Source: an uncultured Dialister sp. (GTDB lineage Bacteria; Bacillota; Negativicutes; Veillonellales; Dialisteraceae). Taken from it: a DNA stretch of 23,558 bases. Each line of letters starts with the position of its first letter. The first letter of the stretch is position 1. Positions 5,166 through 13,575 of this stretch are shown here, in pieces. Under the pieces are notes generated by a model, which worked only from the letters and a program-made list of their open reading frames with translations, searched no databases and had not been told where the DNA came from. Location: the NCBI GenBank assembly GCA_900545365.1, contig UQYL01000022.1, forward strand, positions 1-23,558. The letters are read 5' to 3'. Made by a program: the position numbers and the translations under genes.

Positions 5166-6197
5166 TTAATAGCAAAAGACCACGAATCCGCCAGAAAAGG
5201 ATGTCCCCCTTCCATCTGACAATCTGGTTCTGCATAGAATTGTAGTTAAGCTATCACCATCATTCACGCAAGTATCAAAACCATAATCGCCTATATTGGA
5301 TCCGTGCCGCATGAGGACCATCAATATTCCGTTAGGAGCTTTAATCGGAAGAGTGACGGTCGATGTGTCTTCTTCTACAAACAATCCCCCTTGGATAATT
5401 ATGGGGATAACGCCACCGAATTTGACCCACCACGCGTTTGAATCCGACACGTCCCCTGCAACGATCCCGGCAGAGAGAGATTCGAAGCTGTCCTTCGGAG
5501 CTTCCCACCAGTTCGCCTTGCCGGACAGCGCTTTGATCTGATGCACGATGCCGGAGAGCAGTTCAAGGATCGTCCCGTTGTTCCCGGTCGGTACAGTGCC
5601 CTGATTCAGTGTGGCCTGAAGAGTGTTGATGAGGTTGAGAACCGTATCCGCGCTTGCGTTGCGCGTCTGGAAATGGAGGCCATCGGAAGAAGCGGACAGG
5701 GATTTCACCCAGTTAAAATCGGCGTGCGCATTTGCTGCGGAGTTGTGCTCGCCGATGGACGTATCGAGAAGAGCCGTCGTCGCGCGCTGCCGTACGGTCC
5801 ACTGGACGGTGCCGTCGGTGAAGACGTCACCTGCCTTCTTCCCTTCCGGCAGCGTCATCATTTTTTCGGAAGAGGTTGTGCCCGCGGTGGTGCATTCGAG
5901 ATAAACGTCTGGGAATTCATTCTGGAGTGCGAGTTTTTCACCGACAAAATAGGAGGTATTCGGAAGACGCCAGAACAGGTACCCCGCCATGGAGTCTTCG
6001 GAAAACATGTTGTCATACATCCACTTCATTTTTGTGTCCGCACGGTACATCCACTCATCGAAAAGGCCGCGGGAAGGCGGAGTGGACCCGATGGAAGAAA
6101 ATCCGATGAGATAATCCGCATCGGAAATCGGATACCTTCCGAGCGGGCTGTTCGATGCCCAGATTTTAGAGAAATCCGGTGTTTCTGCTGCTGCCAT
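5166..6197 (-). CDS. Tail fibre / receptor-binding protein, expressed version of a switchable gene
   Basis: The 343-residue product binds the tail fibre position of the baseplate. The N-terminal about 110 residues (from MAAAETPDFSKIWAS) probably attach to the DUF2612/baseplate protein. The middle contains the fibre-like segment NSAANAHADFNWVKSLS. A helical stretch (about residues 175-235) follows, then KANWWEAPKDSF and a constant strand ending VIPIII. Residues 269-343, beginning QGGLFVEED and ending GGFVVFCY, are the variable C-terminus that contacts the receptor by analogy with other fibres. The crossover core J0 (5385-5394) sits exactly at this boundary. ATG 6197 follows AGGAGG by 8 nt. The gene closes the tail operon. 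Confidence 0.85.
   Translation of the reverse strand: MAAAETPDFSKIWASNSPLGRYPISDADYLIGFSSIGSTPPSRGLFDEWMYRADTKMKWMYDNMFSEDSMAGYLFWRLPNTSYFVGEKLALQNEFPDVYLECTTAGTTSSEKMMTLPEGKKAGDVFTDGTVQWTVRQRATTALLDTSIGEHNSAANAHADFNWVKSLSASSDGLHFQTRNASADTVLNLINTLQATLNQGTVPTGNNGTILELLSGIVHQIKALSGKANWWEAPKDSFESLSAGIVAGDVSDSNAWWVKFGGVIPIIIQGGLFVEEDTSTVTLPIKAPNGILMVLMRHGSNIGDYGFDTCVNDGDSLTTILCRTRLSDGRGTSFSGGFVVFCY
5385..5394 (-). repeat. Crossover core J0 inside the expressed fibre gene
   Basis: On the minus strand the fibre reads ATT ATC CAA GGG GGA TTG here. The Gln-Gly-Gly codons are shared by all four cassettes, in the same phase, so exchange at this point always gives an in-frame fibre. Confidence 0.9.
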
Positions 6198-6210
6198 TTT
6201 TATATCCTCC

Positions 6211-6876
6211 TCAACTCAAAGAAATCGCATCGGCGAAAGTGCCGACTTCAAAGCCTTTTGCATCAGGCTGCCCATAAAATCCGAAATAATTCTCCGCGTC
6301 GAAGTGGCTTGCTTCGAGGATTCCCACGCCGCCTGCGCGGACAAACAGGTCCAGCGCCCGGGCCACGGTGATTTCATTCGCCTCGAGCCTCCGCCCGATG
6401 GCGGCCGAAAACTTCGCATTCCCGCGGTCATGGATGATGACTTTTTCCGCGTCGAAGATGAAGCGCAGACTGGAGATGGTGTCTTCCGTTGTGCCCGGCG
6501 AGGTATCCTTGCGGATTTTCGCGCGGAGCACCATGCGGTATTCCGGATCGTCCAGATTGACCGACGTTAGCCAACCTTCCCAGCTGTCGCGGAATCGCCC
6601 TACTTCAAAGCCCTGTGCATTCGGCTGACCCTCGAATCCAAAAAAGGGAATCTGCACCGCATCCGTGATTTGCCGGGACTGATCCACAAGCTCTCCGATG
6701 CCGTCGAGCTGCACGCCTTCGCCGGTATCAATCCAGCGCTTGTCCCGGAGGTCGGAAAACATCGTGTCCAATTCTGCGAGTTCGCCGGCAACGGCTGCAA
6801 GGAACGCCGCGAAAACAGGATTCCCCGCAAATTGTCCGATGAGGTGCCTCTCCATGGCGGCCGCGCGGTCACTCAT
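6211..6876 (-). CDS. Baseplate protein, DUF2612 family
   Basis: The 221-residue protein lies between baseplate J and the fibre, the place of gpI-type proteins that connect fibre to baseplate. The N-terminal half contains WIDTGEGVQLDGIGELVDQ, a family-like stretch, and the middle has PEYRMVLRAKI. A 16-residue element occurs twice: FFGFEGQPNAQGFEVG at residues 78-93 and YFGFYGQPDAKGFEVG at 197-212. The second copy is near the C-terminus and may pack against the fibre. Start ATG 6876 overlaps the end of the J gene by 8 nt. Function in the baseplate is by family and synteny. Confidence 0.8.
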   Translation of the reverse strand: MSDRAAAMERHLIGQFAGNPVFAAFLAAVAGELAELDTMFSDLRDKRWIDTGEGVQLDGIGELVDQSRQITDAVQIPFFGFEGQPNAQGFEVGRFRDSWEGWLTSVNLDDPEYRMVLRAKIRKDTSPGTTEDTISSLRFIFDAEKVIIHDRGNAKFSAAIGRRLEANEITVARALDLFVRAGGVGILEASHFDAENYFGFYGQPDAKGFEVGTFADAISLS

Positions 6877-8317
6877 CCTTCGTCACCTCGATTCTGGATG
6901 AATCAAAGACGGCAACCTGACGCGGATTGATACTGATATTGTCTGTCCCGTATGCGGAGGGGCTGTCCCCTGTGGCCGCGGTCAGGCTGATATATCCCAC
7001 GCCGGTCGTAGCACGGAAAATCTCGGAGAAATACCTCTGTAGAATGACATCCTGCCCAACGGTCTGTGCCTGCCCTTTTGCGAGAATCGCGTCTTTGATT
7101 TCCTGCAAAGCCGCTGCCGGCATGATTTCGTCCGGATTCTCGGAGACGACGATCTTCATCCAGACTTTGACCTGCTCCGGCCTGTTGAAATGAATGTCAT
7201 GCGCCGCGCCCTGGCTGTCGTAGATGGTTTCCGTCACCGTACCGTACGTGTCGATGCCCGCCGCCTTTTTCTGCCAGATCTGCCGCGCGATGTCCGTCTC
7301 ATCCCCGCCGTCCACGACGGCCTCGATGCTATGCGGCGGCCGGCCGAAACTGTCCGTCTCATCTGACGTATTTTCATAGACGATGGCGCTCTCTACGCCA
7401 TCCACATTCTGCATGACGGATGCCTGGACGGCTTCCACCATGGCGGAGGCCCGTTCATAGAGCGCGCCGGACCATCTCTGCCGGAGCTCCGTATCCGTCT
7501 CCGCTTCGCGCCCCACGACGGCCGGCGCGTCATTCGACACGGTATTCCACCCGGAGACCGGTGTGATGATCTGGTTCACCTCGCCGAGCGCCGGATTCAC
7601 CGCGCCAACCGTCTCGCAGCGGAAGCGCACCGGCGAGCTCACGCGGCCGATGGCCGTTCCGCTGCCCGCTGCGGCGGAAAATGTTTCGAGCGGATTCGTC
7701 TTCTCGATGCGGAGCACATTGTTCACCACCGCCGTCGTCAGGCTCTCATCGGCCATCGCCACAGCGATGCCCGCCAATATCACCGATGCGTCATTTCCAG
7801 ACGCCGCCGTATAGGAAATTTCCTGCCCGTCCAGCGTGATGCTGTACTTCACGCCGGCCGACGGCGTGGACGTGAGGGAAAACTCAATGCCGTTTGCCGC
7901 GGCTGCATCGATGTAGACATTCTCATCGAGCGAGGAGAAGACCTTCGACGTATCCGAGGAAGACTGGATGCGGGAATTGTACGGGATGAGCGTGCCGTTC
8001 ACACCCGTGCACGTCGCCGTGAGCGTCGTATACTCCGCCGTGATGGCCGTGATGCCTGCGATGCCCGCCGCATTGGACAGACTCGCCCCCGTCGCCGTGG
8101 ACGGGTACATCGCATGGTACGTCGCTTCCCCCATCTGCCAGAGGTCCGCGATTTCGTACGCGATGACGCCGAAAAGCTGTCCAAGGACGCTGTTTGCGCC
8201 AATTTCCACCGGAACCCCCATGGCATCAGAAAAGCGGCTCGCCAGATCCGACCGGATCTCCGGAAGCCGCTTTCGTTTGAATCCCTCGCGGGACAACCCG
8301 TATTTAACCTCTGCCAC
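6869..8317 (-). CDS. Baseplate J / gp47-like wedge protein
   Basis: The 482-residue protein is a wedge component of the contractile baseplate. Residues such as NSVLGQLFGVIAYEIADLW (N-terminal) and GREAETDTELRQRW (about 275-290) are typical of the Baseplate_J family. A variable domain lies at about 100-230, with an IYENTSDETDSFGRPPHSIEAVVDGG core. GTG 8317 is preferred over ATG 8335, because that ATGAGGAGGTGG is the Shine-Dalgarno for the GTG, with 7-8 nt spacing, and phage J proteins of this group begin near AEVKYGL. The start overlaps the upstream wedge gene by 14 nt. Confidence 0.9.
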   Translation of the reverse strand: MAEVKYGLSREGFKRKRLPEIRSDLASRFSDAMGVPVEIGANSVLGQLFGVIAYEIADLWQMGEATYHAMYPSTATGASLSNAAGIAGITAITAEYTTLTATCTGVNGTLIPYNSRIQSSSDTSKVFSSLDENVYIDAAAANGIEFSLTSTPSAGVKYSITLDGQEISYTAASGNDASVILAGIAVAMADESLTTAVVNNVLRIEKTNPLETFSAAAGSGTAIGRVSSPVRFRCETVGAVNPALGEVNQIITPVSGWNTVSNDAPAVVGREAETDTELRQRWSGALYERASAMVEAVQASVMQNVDGVESAIVYENTSDETDSFGRPPHSIEAVVDGGDETDIARQIWQKKAAGIDTYGTVTETIYDSQGAAHDIHFNRPEQVKVWMKIVVSENPDEIMPAAALQEIKDAILAKGQAQTVGQDVILQRYFSEIFRATTGVGYISLTAATGDSPSAYGTDNISINPRQVAVFDSSRIEVTKDE

Positions 8318-8663
8318 CGATTCCCACCTCCTCATGAATCAACCCGCGATCCGTCTCCGCGGTATACATCACCACCGCGCTCCGCTGTTGCTTATCCATG
8401 AGCACGCTGTCGATGCGGGACGACTTCACGCCGTCCACGGAAGAAATCTGCTGCTGGATGATCTGCCGGATGTGGCTCAGATTCGGATTTTTCACCAGAA
8501 TCCGTTCCAGGTACGGCACGCCCTGCGATGTGTCGAGGAACCATTCCCCGCGCCAGAATCCGAGCGTGATTTTGATCTGCTGTGCCACGCGGCGCGCATC
8601 GTCGATGAGCACCATATCCGGAGAAAGGTCCCACCCGTCCGTCAATTTGATGTCATAAGCCAT
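8304..8663 (-). CDS. Baseplate wedge protein, gp25/W-like (DUF2634 type)
   Basis: The 119-residue product is of the size and place of the lysozyme-fold-like gp25 wedge subunit that initiates sheath polymerisation. It contains DARRVAQQIKITLGFWRGEWFL and LDTSQGVPYLERILVKNP, the usual gp25-like block (W-x3-EWFLD-x-G-x-P). ATG 8663 follows AGGAGG by 5 nt. A longer frame to 8897 covers the spike gene in another phase and is rejected. It overlaps the following J gene by 14 nt. Confidence 0.85.
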   Translation of the reverse strand: MAYDIKLTDGWDLSPDMVLIDDARRVAQQIKITLGFWRGEWFLDTSQGVPYLERILVKNPNLSHIRQIIQQQISSVDGVKSSRIDSVLMDKQQRSAVVMYTAETDRGLIHEEVGIGGRG

Positions 8664-8671
8664 ACTTCCTC

Positions 8672-9310
8672 CTACTGCGGCTGTCCTGTGGAGCCGCCGC
8701 CGGTTTCGACGCCGCCGTGCGTGTGATGCACAAGGGAAATCCCTGCCACCGTGAGGTCGCCTCCGCCGACGGAAAATTCCGTCCCCTCGATATTCCCGGA
8801 AAATCCGGACGGTGTAAGAGAAATCAAGCTCCCGCCCACCGTGACTTTGAATCCCGCCGCGCCGAGTACAGCCGTGTATCCGTTGTATGAAAGACAAAGC
8901 TCATCGGGATGGCCCAACGCGCCCGCATCGGCCGACGCATACAGACCCGGCACAAACATCGCATCAGACAGCGCAAAACGCCGCGGGTCGTCGCTGTCCC
9001 CGCCGGAAAGGAAATCATCCATCTGCTGCTCCGAGAAAATCAGGATGCCCCCGTCGCCCGGCTTGACGGGGAATGTCACCCCCACCGCTCCGCCGCAGCC
9101 TGTCGGGAAACAGACCGGCACCTGGTGGATGACCGGGAAATCAAGGCTCCGGCCGTCTTCCGTCTTATACGCGCCCTTCGGCGCCACCGATGCGCGCCCG
9201 CTGCCCGCGTCATACGATACCACCCGGCCCGGAAGCGCCGTGTGCATCTGATTCATCTCGCCCCGTGCGAGATCTTTTATTTTCTGCTTGAAATCATTTT
9301 CCGAATTCAT
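8672..9310 (-). CDS. Membrane-puncturing tail spike, Gp138 N-terminal-domain type
   Basis: The 212-residue protein should form the trimeric spike at the tail tip. An N-terminal OB-like domain (GRVVSYDAGSGRASVAPKG, QVPVCFPTGCG) is followed by the PGDGGILIFSEQQMDDFLSGG block of the family. The C-terminus is a beta-repeat region (LISLTPSGFSGNIEGTEFSV). The apex carries H196-T-H198 in SLVHHTHGG, the HxH signature that binds an iron ion in spike tips. ATG 9310 overlaps the hub stop (ATGA). A longer frame to 9478 has no ribosome binding site. Confidence 0.88.
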   Translation of the reverse strand: MNSENDFKQKIKDLARGEMNQMHTALPGRVVSYDAGSGRASVAPKGAYKTEDGRSLDFPVIHQVPVCFPTGCGGAVGVTFPVKPGDGGILIFSEQQMDDFLSGGDSDDPRRFALSDAMFVPGLYASADAGALGHPDELCLSYNGYTAVLGAAGFKVTVGGSLISLTPSGFSGNIEGTEFSVGGGDLTVAGISLVHHTHGGVETGGGSTGQPQ

Positions 9311-10188
9311 GCTTTCTCCCTTTCGATGAGGTCCATTTCCGTTACCCACCGGCCGCCGTGGCTGTCTCCGCTGTGCCTGAGCGCCTCCACGCGGAACCAT
9401 CCGGAAATCATGCGGCTTTCTACCTTTACGAGGTCGCCCGGAAGCACCGTCGGGGCAAGCAGCGCTGTGATGGTCCATCCGGCCTGCTTCTCCGGCTTTT
9501 CTTTTTTCGCTTTCTGCTTCTGCGTGCGCTTCGTCGTCGTCTCATCCGCTTTCGGATTGGCGCGGATGATGCGCTGCGGCGAGCCGATGAGCCCCGAATC
9601 CGGCGCGAATACCAGGCCGCGCACGCCCGTCGTGCCGCCCGCAAGGATGACCTGCAAAATGCCATTCTGGACGCTCCATGAGAGCCCCGACGCCTTGCAG
9701 ATTTCCGTGAGCGCGTGCCGGCCGTATCCGACGTAGGAAAAGCCATTCGGATACGCGGCAAAGCTCACATCTTCCCCGAGCTGCACCGCAAGGCCCATAC
9801 GTCCGGCCACGTCTTTCAGGGCCGTCTCGCCCGATGTGCCCGGCGCGTAGGAGACGGAAACGATGCTGTCCCGGAGGTTCATCTGCCCGTCGGAGACTCG
9901 GAGCTCCGTCATGACGTCGGTGTCGTCCTCTTGGCTGAAAGCCTGCGTCACCGTGCCGGAAAAGACCTGCACCGCTCCCGTATTGTCCACATAGCCCGCG
10001 TACAGATTGACCCGGATGTCCGGCGCCTCGAGCTTCGCCCGATTCTCCGGCGATAGATTGTAGATGCGGACCGCTGCCTTGTTCGATTCTTCCGTCAGGT
10101 CCTTTTCCACCTGGAACGTGACGCGGAGCTTGTCCACGGCGTAGCCCAGGTCTGGAAATTCCACCCTATACGTCCTGTCCCAGAGCAT
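9307..10188 (-). CDS. Baseplate hub protein, gp27/gpD-like
   Basis: The 293-residue protein should form the hub ring between the tube and the spike. It begins with WDRTYRVEFPDLGYAVDKLRV and has AAVRIYNLSPENRAKLEAP, a highly typical element, then VFSGTVTQAFSQEDDTDVM. An internal Lys-rich linker (about residues 216-236) separates the domains, and the C-terminal part contains LLAPTVLPGDLVKVESRMI. GGAGGTAAAAG precedes ATG 10188. It overlaps the upstream plug gene by 23 nt. Confidence 0.82.
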   Translation of the reverse strand: MLWDRTYRVEFPDLGYAVDKLRVTFQVEKDLTEESNKAAVRIYNLSPENRAKLEAPDIRVNLYAGYVDNTGAVQVFSGTVTQAFSQEDDTDVMTELRVSDGQMNLRDSIVSVSYAPGTSGETALKDVAGRMGLAVQLGEDVSFAAYPNGFSYVGYGRHALTEICKASGLSWSVQNGILQVILAGGTTGVRGLVFAPDSGLIGSPQRIIRANPKADETTTKRTQKQKAKKEKPEKQAGWTITALLAPTVLPGDLVKVESRMISGWFRVEALRHSGDSHGGRWVTEMDLIEREKA

Positions 10189-10510
10189 CTTTTACCTCCG
10201 CTGCCGGCACATACACAAGCGCCGCCTTCCCGTCGATGAAATCTCTCCGGCCGATCTGCCGGACGGCCGCATCATTCACGACCGCAAGCAGCTCGCCCGG
10301 CGGGATTCCGCCATGGCGGCGGTACCTGTCGAGGAGCGGGAAATTCGGCACCACGGCGATGCTGCGGATGATGTCCGCATTCTGTCCGTCCCGTACGTCC
10401 ATGTTCCACCCTTCATGCGGATTCCAGCCGAAATGCAGCTTGTACAGCGTGCCGTCCAGGGTGACCGATTCGATGAAATCATTGTGGTCCGCAAGCGAAA
10501 TCGTCTGCAT
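10166..10510 (-). CDS. Baseplate plug protein
   Basis: The 114-residue product resembles the small plug domain described in cyanophage Pam3-type baseplates. It has a short beta-rich protein with FIESVTLDGTLYKLHFGWN and the GWNMDVRDGQNADIIRSIAV strand pair, then NFPLLDRYR. In such phages the gene lies between the Dit-like and hub genes, as here. A Shine-Dalgarno-like GGAAGGG lies close to ATG 10510. Assignment rests on motif memory and synteny. Confidence 0.7.
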   Translation of the reverse strand: MQTISLADHNDFIESVTLDGTLYKLHFGWNPHEGWNMDVRDGQNADIIRSIAVVPNFPLLDRYRRHGGIPPGELLAVVNDAAVRQIGRRDFIDGKAALVYVPAAEVKDALGQDV

Positions 10511-10526
10511 GCCCTTCCACTCCCTC

Positions 10527-11201
10527 TCAAAACAGAATTCCCGCGGCGATTTCCCCGCCGATGGTATTTTTCAGCGCGTTCATGGCGGTCTGTGCGGTGA
10601 GCTCCCTGCCGGACTGGATCGAGCCGGCCGCCGTATAGTCCGCGGCCGCCGTATCGATGCGGTCCTCCGCGATGATGACGCCCGTACCGATTTCCGTCTG
10701 CGAGGCGCTCCCTGCATCCGTCTCGGTCCCGCCGGCGCTTCCCGCCGCTTCTTCCGACGCCCCATCCTCCGGTATTTCTTCCGTGCGCTGTGCCACGCGC
10801 CGCACCTGGACAAATTCCAGACGGCTCCGGTAGCAGATCCCCGCCTGCACGGTCCGCGGGAGCGGAGCCGACGTGAGAATCATGTTCTCATAAATGGCGC
10901 TCGGAAGCACCACCGTCACCGGCTCGCCCGCCTTGTAGATGGACTGGATGGCCGCCATGACATTCTCCAGCCGGTTCGGGTCCGGATTAGTGAGCGACGC
11001 CGGCGTGAATACCGCGAGTAGGGAAAGCCGGATGGGCTCCCTCGTCACGTGATCCGCCACGGGAAAGCCATCTTCCACGGGATACTGCGTGGCCTGCGAT
11101 TCAAACCTCGGCTCATATTCCACCGCGGCGTCCACGGTGAGGCTGTCGCCGATGGTCACGGGGACCGTCTTATGAAGGTACTGCGTTATTTCTTCATACA
11201 T
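10527..11201 (-). CDS. Dit-like baseplate / distal tail protein
   Basis: The 224-residue protein has an N-terminal domain (residues about 12-135) with RFESQATQYPVEDGFPVADHV and LTNPDPNRLENVMAAIQSIY, as in Dit-like N-terminal domains that ring the distal tube. The block VTVVLPSAIYENMILTSAPL follows. A Glu/Gly/Ala-rich low-complexity linker at about residues 140-170 leads to a C-terminal segment found near the hub in similar phages. AGGGGG lies before ATG 11201. Position after the tape measure supports the call. Confidence 0.78.
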   Translation of the reverse strand: MYEEITQYLHKTVPVTIGDSLTVDAAVEYEPRFESQATQYPVEDGFPVADHVTREPIRLSLLAVFTPASLTNPDPNRLENVMAAIQSIYKAGEPVTVVLPSAIYENMILTSAPLPRTVQAGICYRSRLEFVQVRRVAQRTEEIPEDGASEEAAGSAGGTETDAGSASQTEIGTGVIIAEDRIDTAAADYTAAGSIQSGRELTAQTAMNALKNTIGGEIAAGILF

Positions 11202-11216
11202 AAGACCGCCCCCTTG

Positions 11217-12890
11217 TCAGACTGTCGGCGACAGTTCCGTGAAGCCGTTTCCGATATCATTTACTTCTTTCGGACTGTTCACATAGAAAGAGAATGTCTG
11301 CGTCCGGCTGTCATAGACCGGATGCGAGGATACGCGGTTCACGGGGATTTCCCCGGTGAAGAGCCCAGCCACCTCGGACAGCGTCTGCACGATGCCGCCG
11401 AATTTCTCCGCAAAGAAATCCGAGATGCTCTTGATGATAGCGGATACCTGCTCGAGCAGCTTCAGAACCGCCGTGATGGCGCCCACAAGGACCACGCTGA
11501 AAATGTCAACGATAGGCCCGAGGATGGTGAGCACATTCTGACAGATGCCGAAAATGTTCATGAGCAGGCTGGAAACCGTCTCATCTCCGCCCCATTGTGC
11601 CCAGAGTTCGCCGATGTGCGTCCACGTGTTCGCGATGCTGGCGGCAAATCTCTGAATAGCCGGCAAAACAGCCGTCGCGATGGCGTTCAGAACCGGATAC
11701 TGCTGCTGTAAACCGGAAAATGCGCCCGAATCGTCCCCTTTCGGCCCGTTCATGAGCTGCTCGAAGACGCGGGCGTATTCTTCCAGACCGTCAAATGCGC
11801 TGTCGATGCCCTCCGCGATGCCGCTGAAAATGCCCGTTTTCTGCTCTACCAGCATGGTGAAGCGGGAAAACCGGTTCGACGCTTTCGTGAGCGCCTGTCC
11901 GATAGTCATGGGCATCTTCGCAAACTCCGCATCGATGGCCGCGCCGGATGCGAGGATGGCGTTCATGACGCGCTCGGATGTGAGCTCGCCCTCTGCGCCC
12001 ATCTGCTTGAGGTCCGCCACTGTAACGCCCATCGCTTTTGCCATGTGCGTCATGAGGGTGCCGCCGTTTTCGCGGAGGCTTGCCAGTTCGTCTCCCTGAA
12101 GGGTGCCCGCCTGCAAAGCCTGCCCGAGCTGGAGGATGGTCGCTTCCGATTCCGCCGTGGACGCGCCGCCTGCGGTGAGTGCCTTCGACACGATGTCCGC
12201 CACGCGCATGGACTGCTCGTTGGTATAGCCCATCGGTTTTGCCGCGCGGGCGACTTTCGTGTACAGGTCGCCAATGGCGGTCATGCTCTGACGGTTTTTC
12301 TGCGACACGTCGTAGATCTGCTGCTCGATGGCAAGGCGCTCTTCATCGGTCGACGTCACCGCGCGGAGCCGGCCGTCGAGGTTCATCACCTCATCTGCGG
12401 TCTGCTTCACCTGGTACACGCCAAGCGCGCCGGCGATGCCCGGAAGCGATGTCACCGCGCCGGTGATGGCCCCGGCGGTCCTCACTGGATGCATGAAGGC
12501 GCTGCCTGCGGCCCGCGCGGGAACCATGGCGGCCCGCCCCACGCCGCGCACACTCGCTCTGGCCCCGGCGGCGGCCATGCTGAGGATGCTCGACCGCGCT
12601 TGCAAGGCTGCCAGGCCGATGCTGTTAATGGACCGGCGGAGCGGCGTCAGGTTCCGCCCGCCTGAGATCGCCGCGGCGGCGATGCCCCGCGAGAGAGACG
12701 CCACGGACCGGGACGCGCTGACCGCCGCCCCCGCCATCTGACGGAATCCACGGGACGCCGTCTTTCCGGCGCGCTGGCCGGCGATGCCCGCCCGCTCCAG
12801 CTCTTTCCGGACAGACTCCGAAGACGCCTCCGCCTTGTCCTGTCCCGTCACTTGGAACGTGATTTTGTTCACGAATTCGCGGACTACCAC
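11217..12890 (-). CDS. Tail tape measure protein
   Basis: The 557-residue protein should set tail length and be ejected with the DNA. It contains the tape measure domain of the TIGR02675 type at about residues 165-345 (GRLRAVTSTDEERLAIEQQI; MGYTNEQSMRVADIVSKAL; LRENGGTLMTHMAKAMGV). An Ala/Gly/Arg-rich N-terminal region precedes it, and hydrophobic helices at about 435-480 follow. GTG 12890 is the start, since AAGGAGG lies 9 nt upstream and inside the preceding chaperone frame. The gene is short for a myovirus tape measure, which would predict a short tail. Confidence 0.9.
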   Translation of the reverse strand: MVVREFVNKITFQVTGQDKAEASSESVRKELERAGIAGQRAGKTASRGFRQMAGAAVSASRSVASLSRGIAAAAISGGRNLTPLRRSINSIGLAALQARSSILSMAAAGARASVRGVGRAAMVPARAAGSAFMHPVRTAGAITGAVTSLPGIAGALGVYQVKQTADEVMNLDGRLRAVTSTDEERLAIEQQIYDVSQKNRQSMTAIGDLYTKVARAAKPMGYTNEQSMRVADIVSKALTAGGASTAESEATILQLGQALQAGTLQGDELASLRENGGTLMTHMAKAMGVTVADLKQMGAEGELTSERVMNAILASGAAIDAEFAKMPMTIGQALTKASNRFSRFTMLVEQKTGIFSGIAEGIDSAFDGLEEYARVFEQLMNGPKGDDSGAFSGLQQQYPVLNAIATAVLPAIQRFAASIANTWTHIGELWAQWGGDETVSSLLMNIFGICQNVLTILGPIVDIFSVVLVGAITAVLKLLEQVSAIIKSISDFFAEKFGGIVQTLSEVAGLFTGEIPVNRVSSHPVYDSRTQTFSFYVNSPKEVNDIGNGFTELSPTV

Positions 12891-13030
12891 CTGCGCGACC
12901 CTCCTTTCTTCGCCCTTGCGGCGTCCATTTCGGCCGTCTCTACGTCGCTCACCATGTCGAGGTACTGATTCATCCTCGCCACGTCAGCGAGCGTCGCAGG
13001 GCCGTTTTCCGCTTCCGTGTAGGAAATCAT
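12884..13030 (-). CDS. Second tail assembly chaperone frame (GT-like)
   Basis: The 48-residue frame starts at ATG 13030, which overlaps the stop of the first chaperone (ATGA) and lies a few nt after AAGGA. It contains MISYTEAENGPATLADVARM and NQYLDMVSDVETAEMD. The same frame is open further upstream to at least 13147, in the -1 phase of the first chaperone. It reads DFGRRAYVFRCIKEG just before the ATG, which looks like the start of the same domain. It may therefore be made as a -1 frameshift fusion, as in lambda G/GT, or as a separate coupled protein. It overlaps the tape measure start by 7 nt. Confidence 0.65.
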   Translation of the reverse strand: MISYTEAENGPATLADVARMNQYLDMVSDVETAEMDAARAKKGGSRRW

Positions 13031-13575
13031 GCCTTCCTTGATGCATCGGAAGACGTAAGCGCGGCGCCCGAAGTCCTCTGTGTAAGATCCCGGAAGACTC
13101 CCGCGATGTCTTGCAGCGCGTTTCGGACGCCAGCCGGGATGCTGCAAGACTTCGAAAAATCCAGATAATTCACGCGGAACACGTGCGCCATGAGCGCAAT
13201 CATGTCCGCTGGACGGCCCGTGAATACTTCGATGGCCGTGTCTTCATCGAGGCGCACCGCCTGCTTCCCGCCGGCGGAGACGGCCACATAATCCGGATCG
13301 AGCAGAAGCCGCGCGAGGCTTTCCAGCTTGTCCCCGTCGAGGCATTCCGCCAGCCGCTCGAGGCCGCCGATGAGAGTCGGCGTGATGACCGCAGCGCTCT
13401 TCAGGTCCGCGTCGAGATTCTGCGCCGCGCCGATGGCAAAGCCGCTGCCCGCGCCGGAGAGTACCGGGATGAGGATTTTCTGCACCTCGCCCAGCACGCG
13501 GAGCGCGTGGAACGGCGGGAAAAGCTCGATGTAGAATACGTCCTTTCCCATTTTTACAGATGCCGGCCGCGTCAT
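13027..13575 (-). CDS. Tail assembly chaperone
   Basis: The 182-residue product lies between the tube and the tape measure, where chaperones that coat the tape measure are encoded. It reads MGKDVFYIELFPPFHALRVL and has the DLKSAAVITPTLIGGLERLA helix, then FTGRPADMIALMAHVFRVNYLDF. This suits the tail chaperones of DUF3277/DUF3383 myophages. ATG 13575 overlaps the tube stop (ATGA), with GGAGGG 8 nt upstream. The last about 40 codons overlap a second frame in the -1 phase. Confidence 0.75.
   Translation of the reverse strand: MTRPASVKMGKDVFYIELFPPFHALRVLGEVQKILIPVLSGAGSGFAIGAAQNLDADLKSAAVITPTLIGGLERLAECLDGDKLESLARLLLDPDYVAVSAGGKQAVRLDEDTAIEVFTGRPADMIALMAHVFRVNYLDFSKSCSIPAGVRNALQDIAGVFRDLTQRTSGAALTSSDASRKA

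Larger units (their letters stand above)
4467..5394. other. Shufflon-like invertible tail-fibre array
   Basis: Four copies of CCAAGGGGGA (J3 4467, J2 4699, J1 5152, J0 5385) bound four C-terminal modules of 70, 77, 76 and 75 codons. J0 and J1 face left, J2 and J3 face right. Every module is open in the fibre phase from its core to a stop. Inversion J0-J2 would express cassette 2, J0-J3 cassette 3, and J1-J2 followed by J0-J2 cassette 1. The predicted fibres would be 343, 344, 345 or 338 residues. This matches the logic of the R64 PilV shufflon and the phage Min/G-segment switches. The recombination itself is inferred. Confidence 0.85.
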
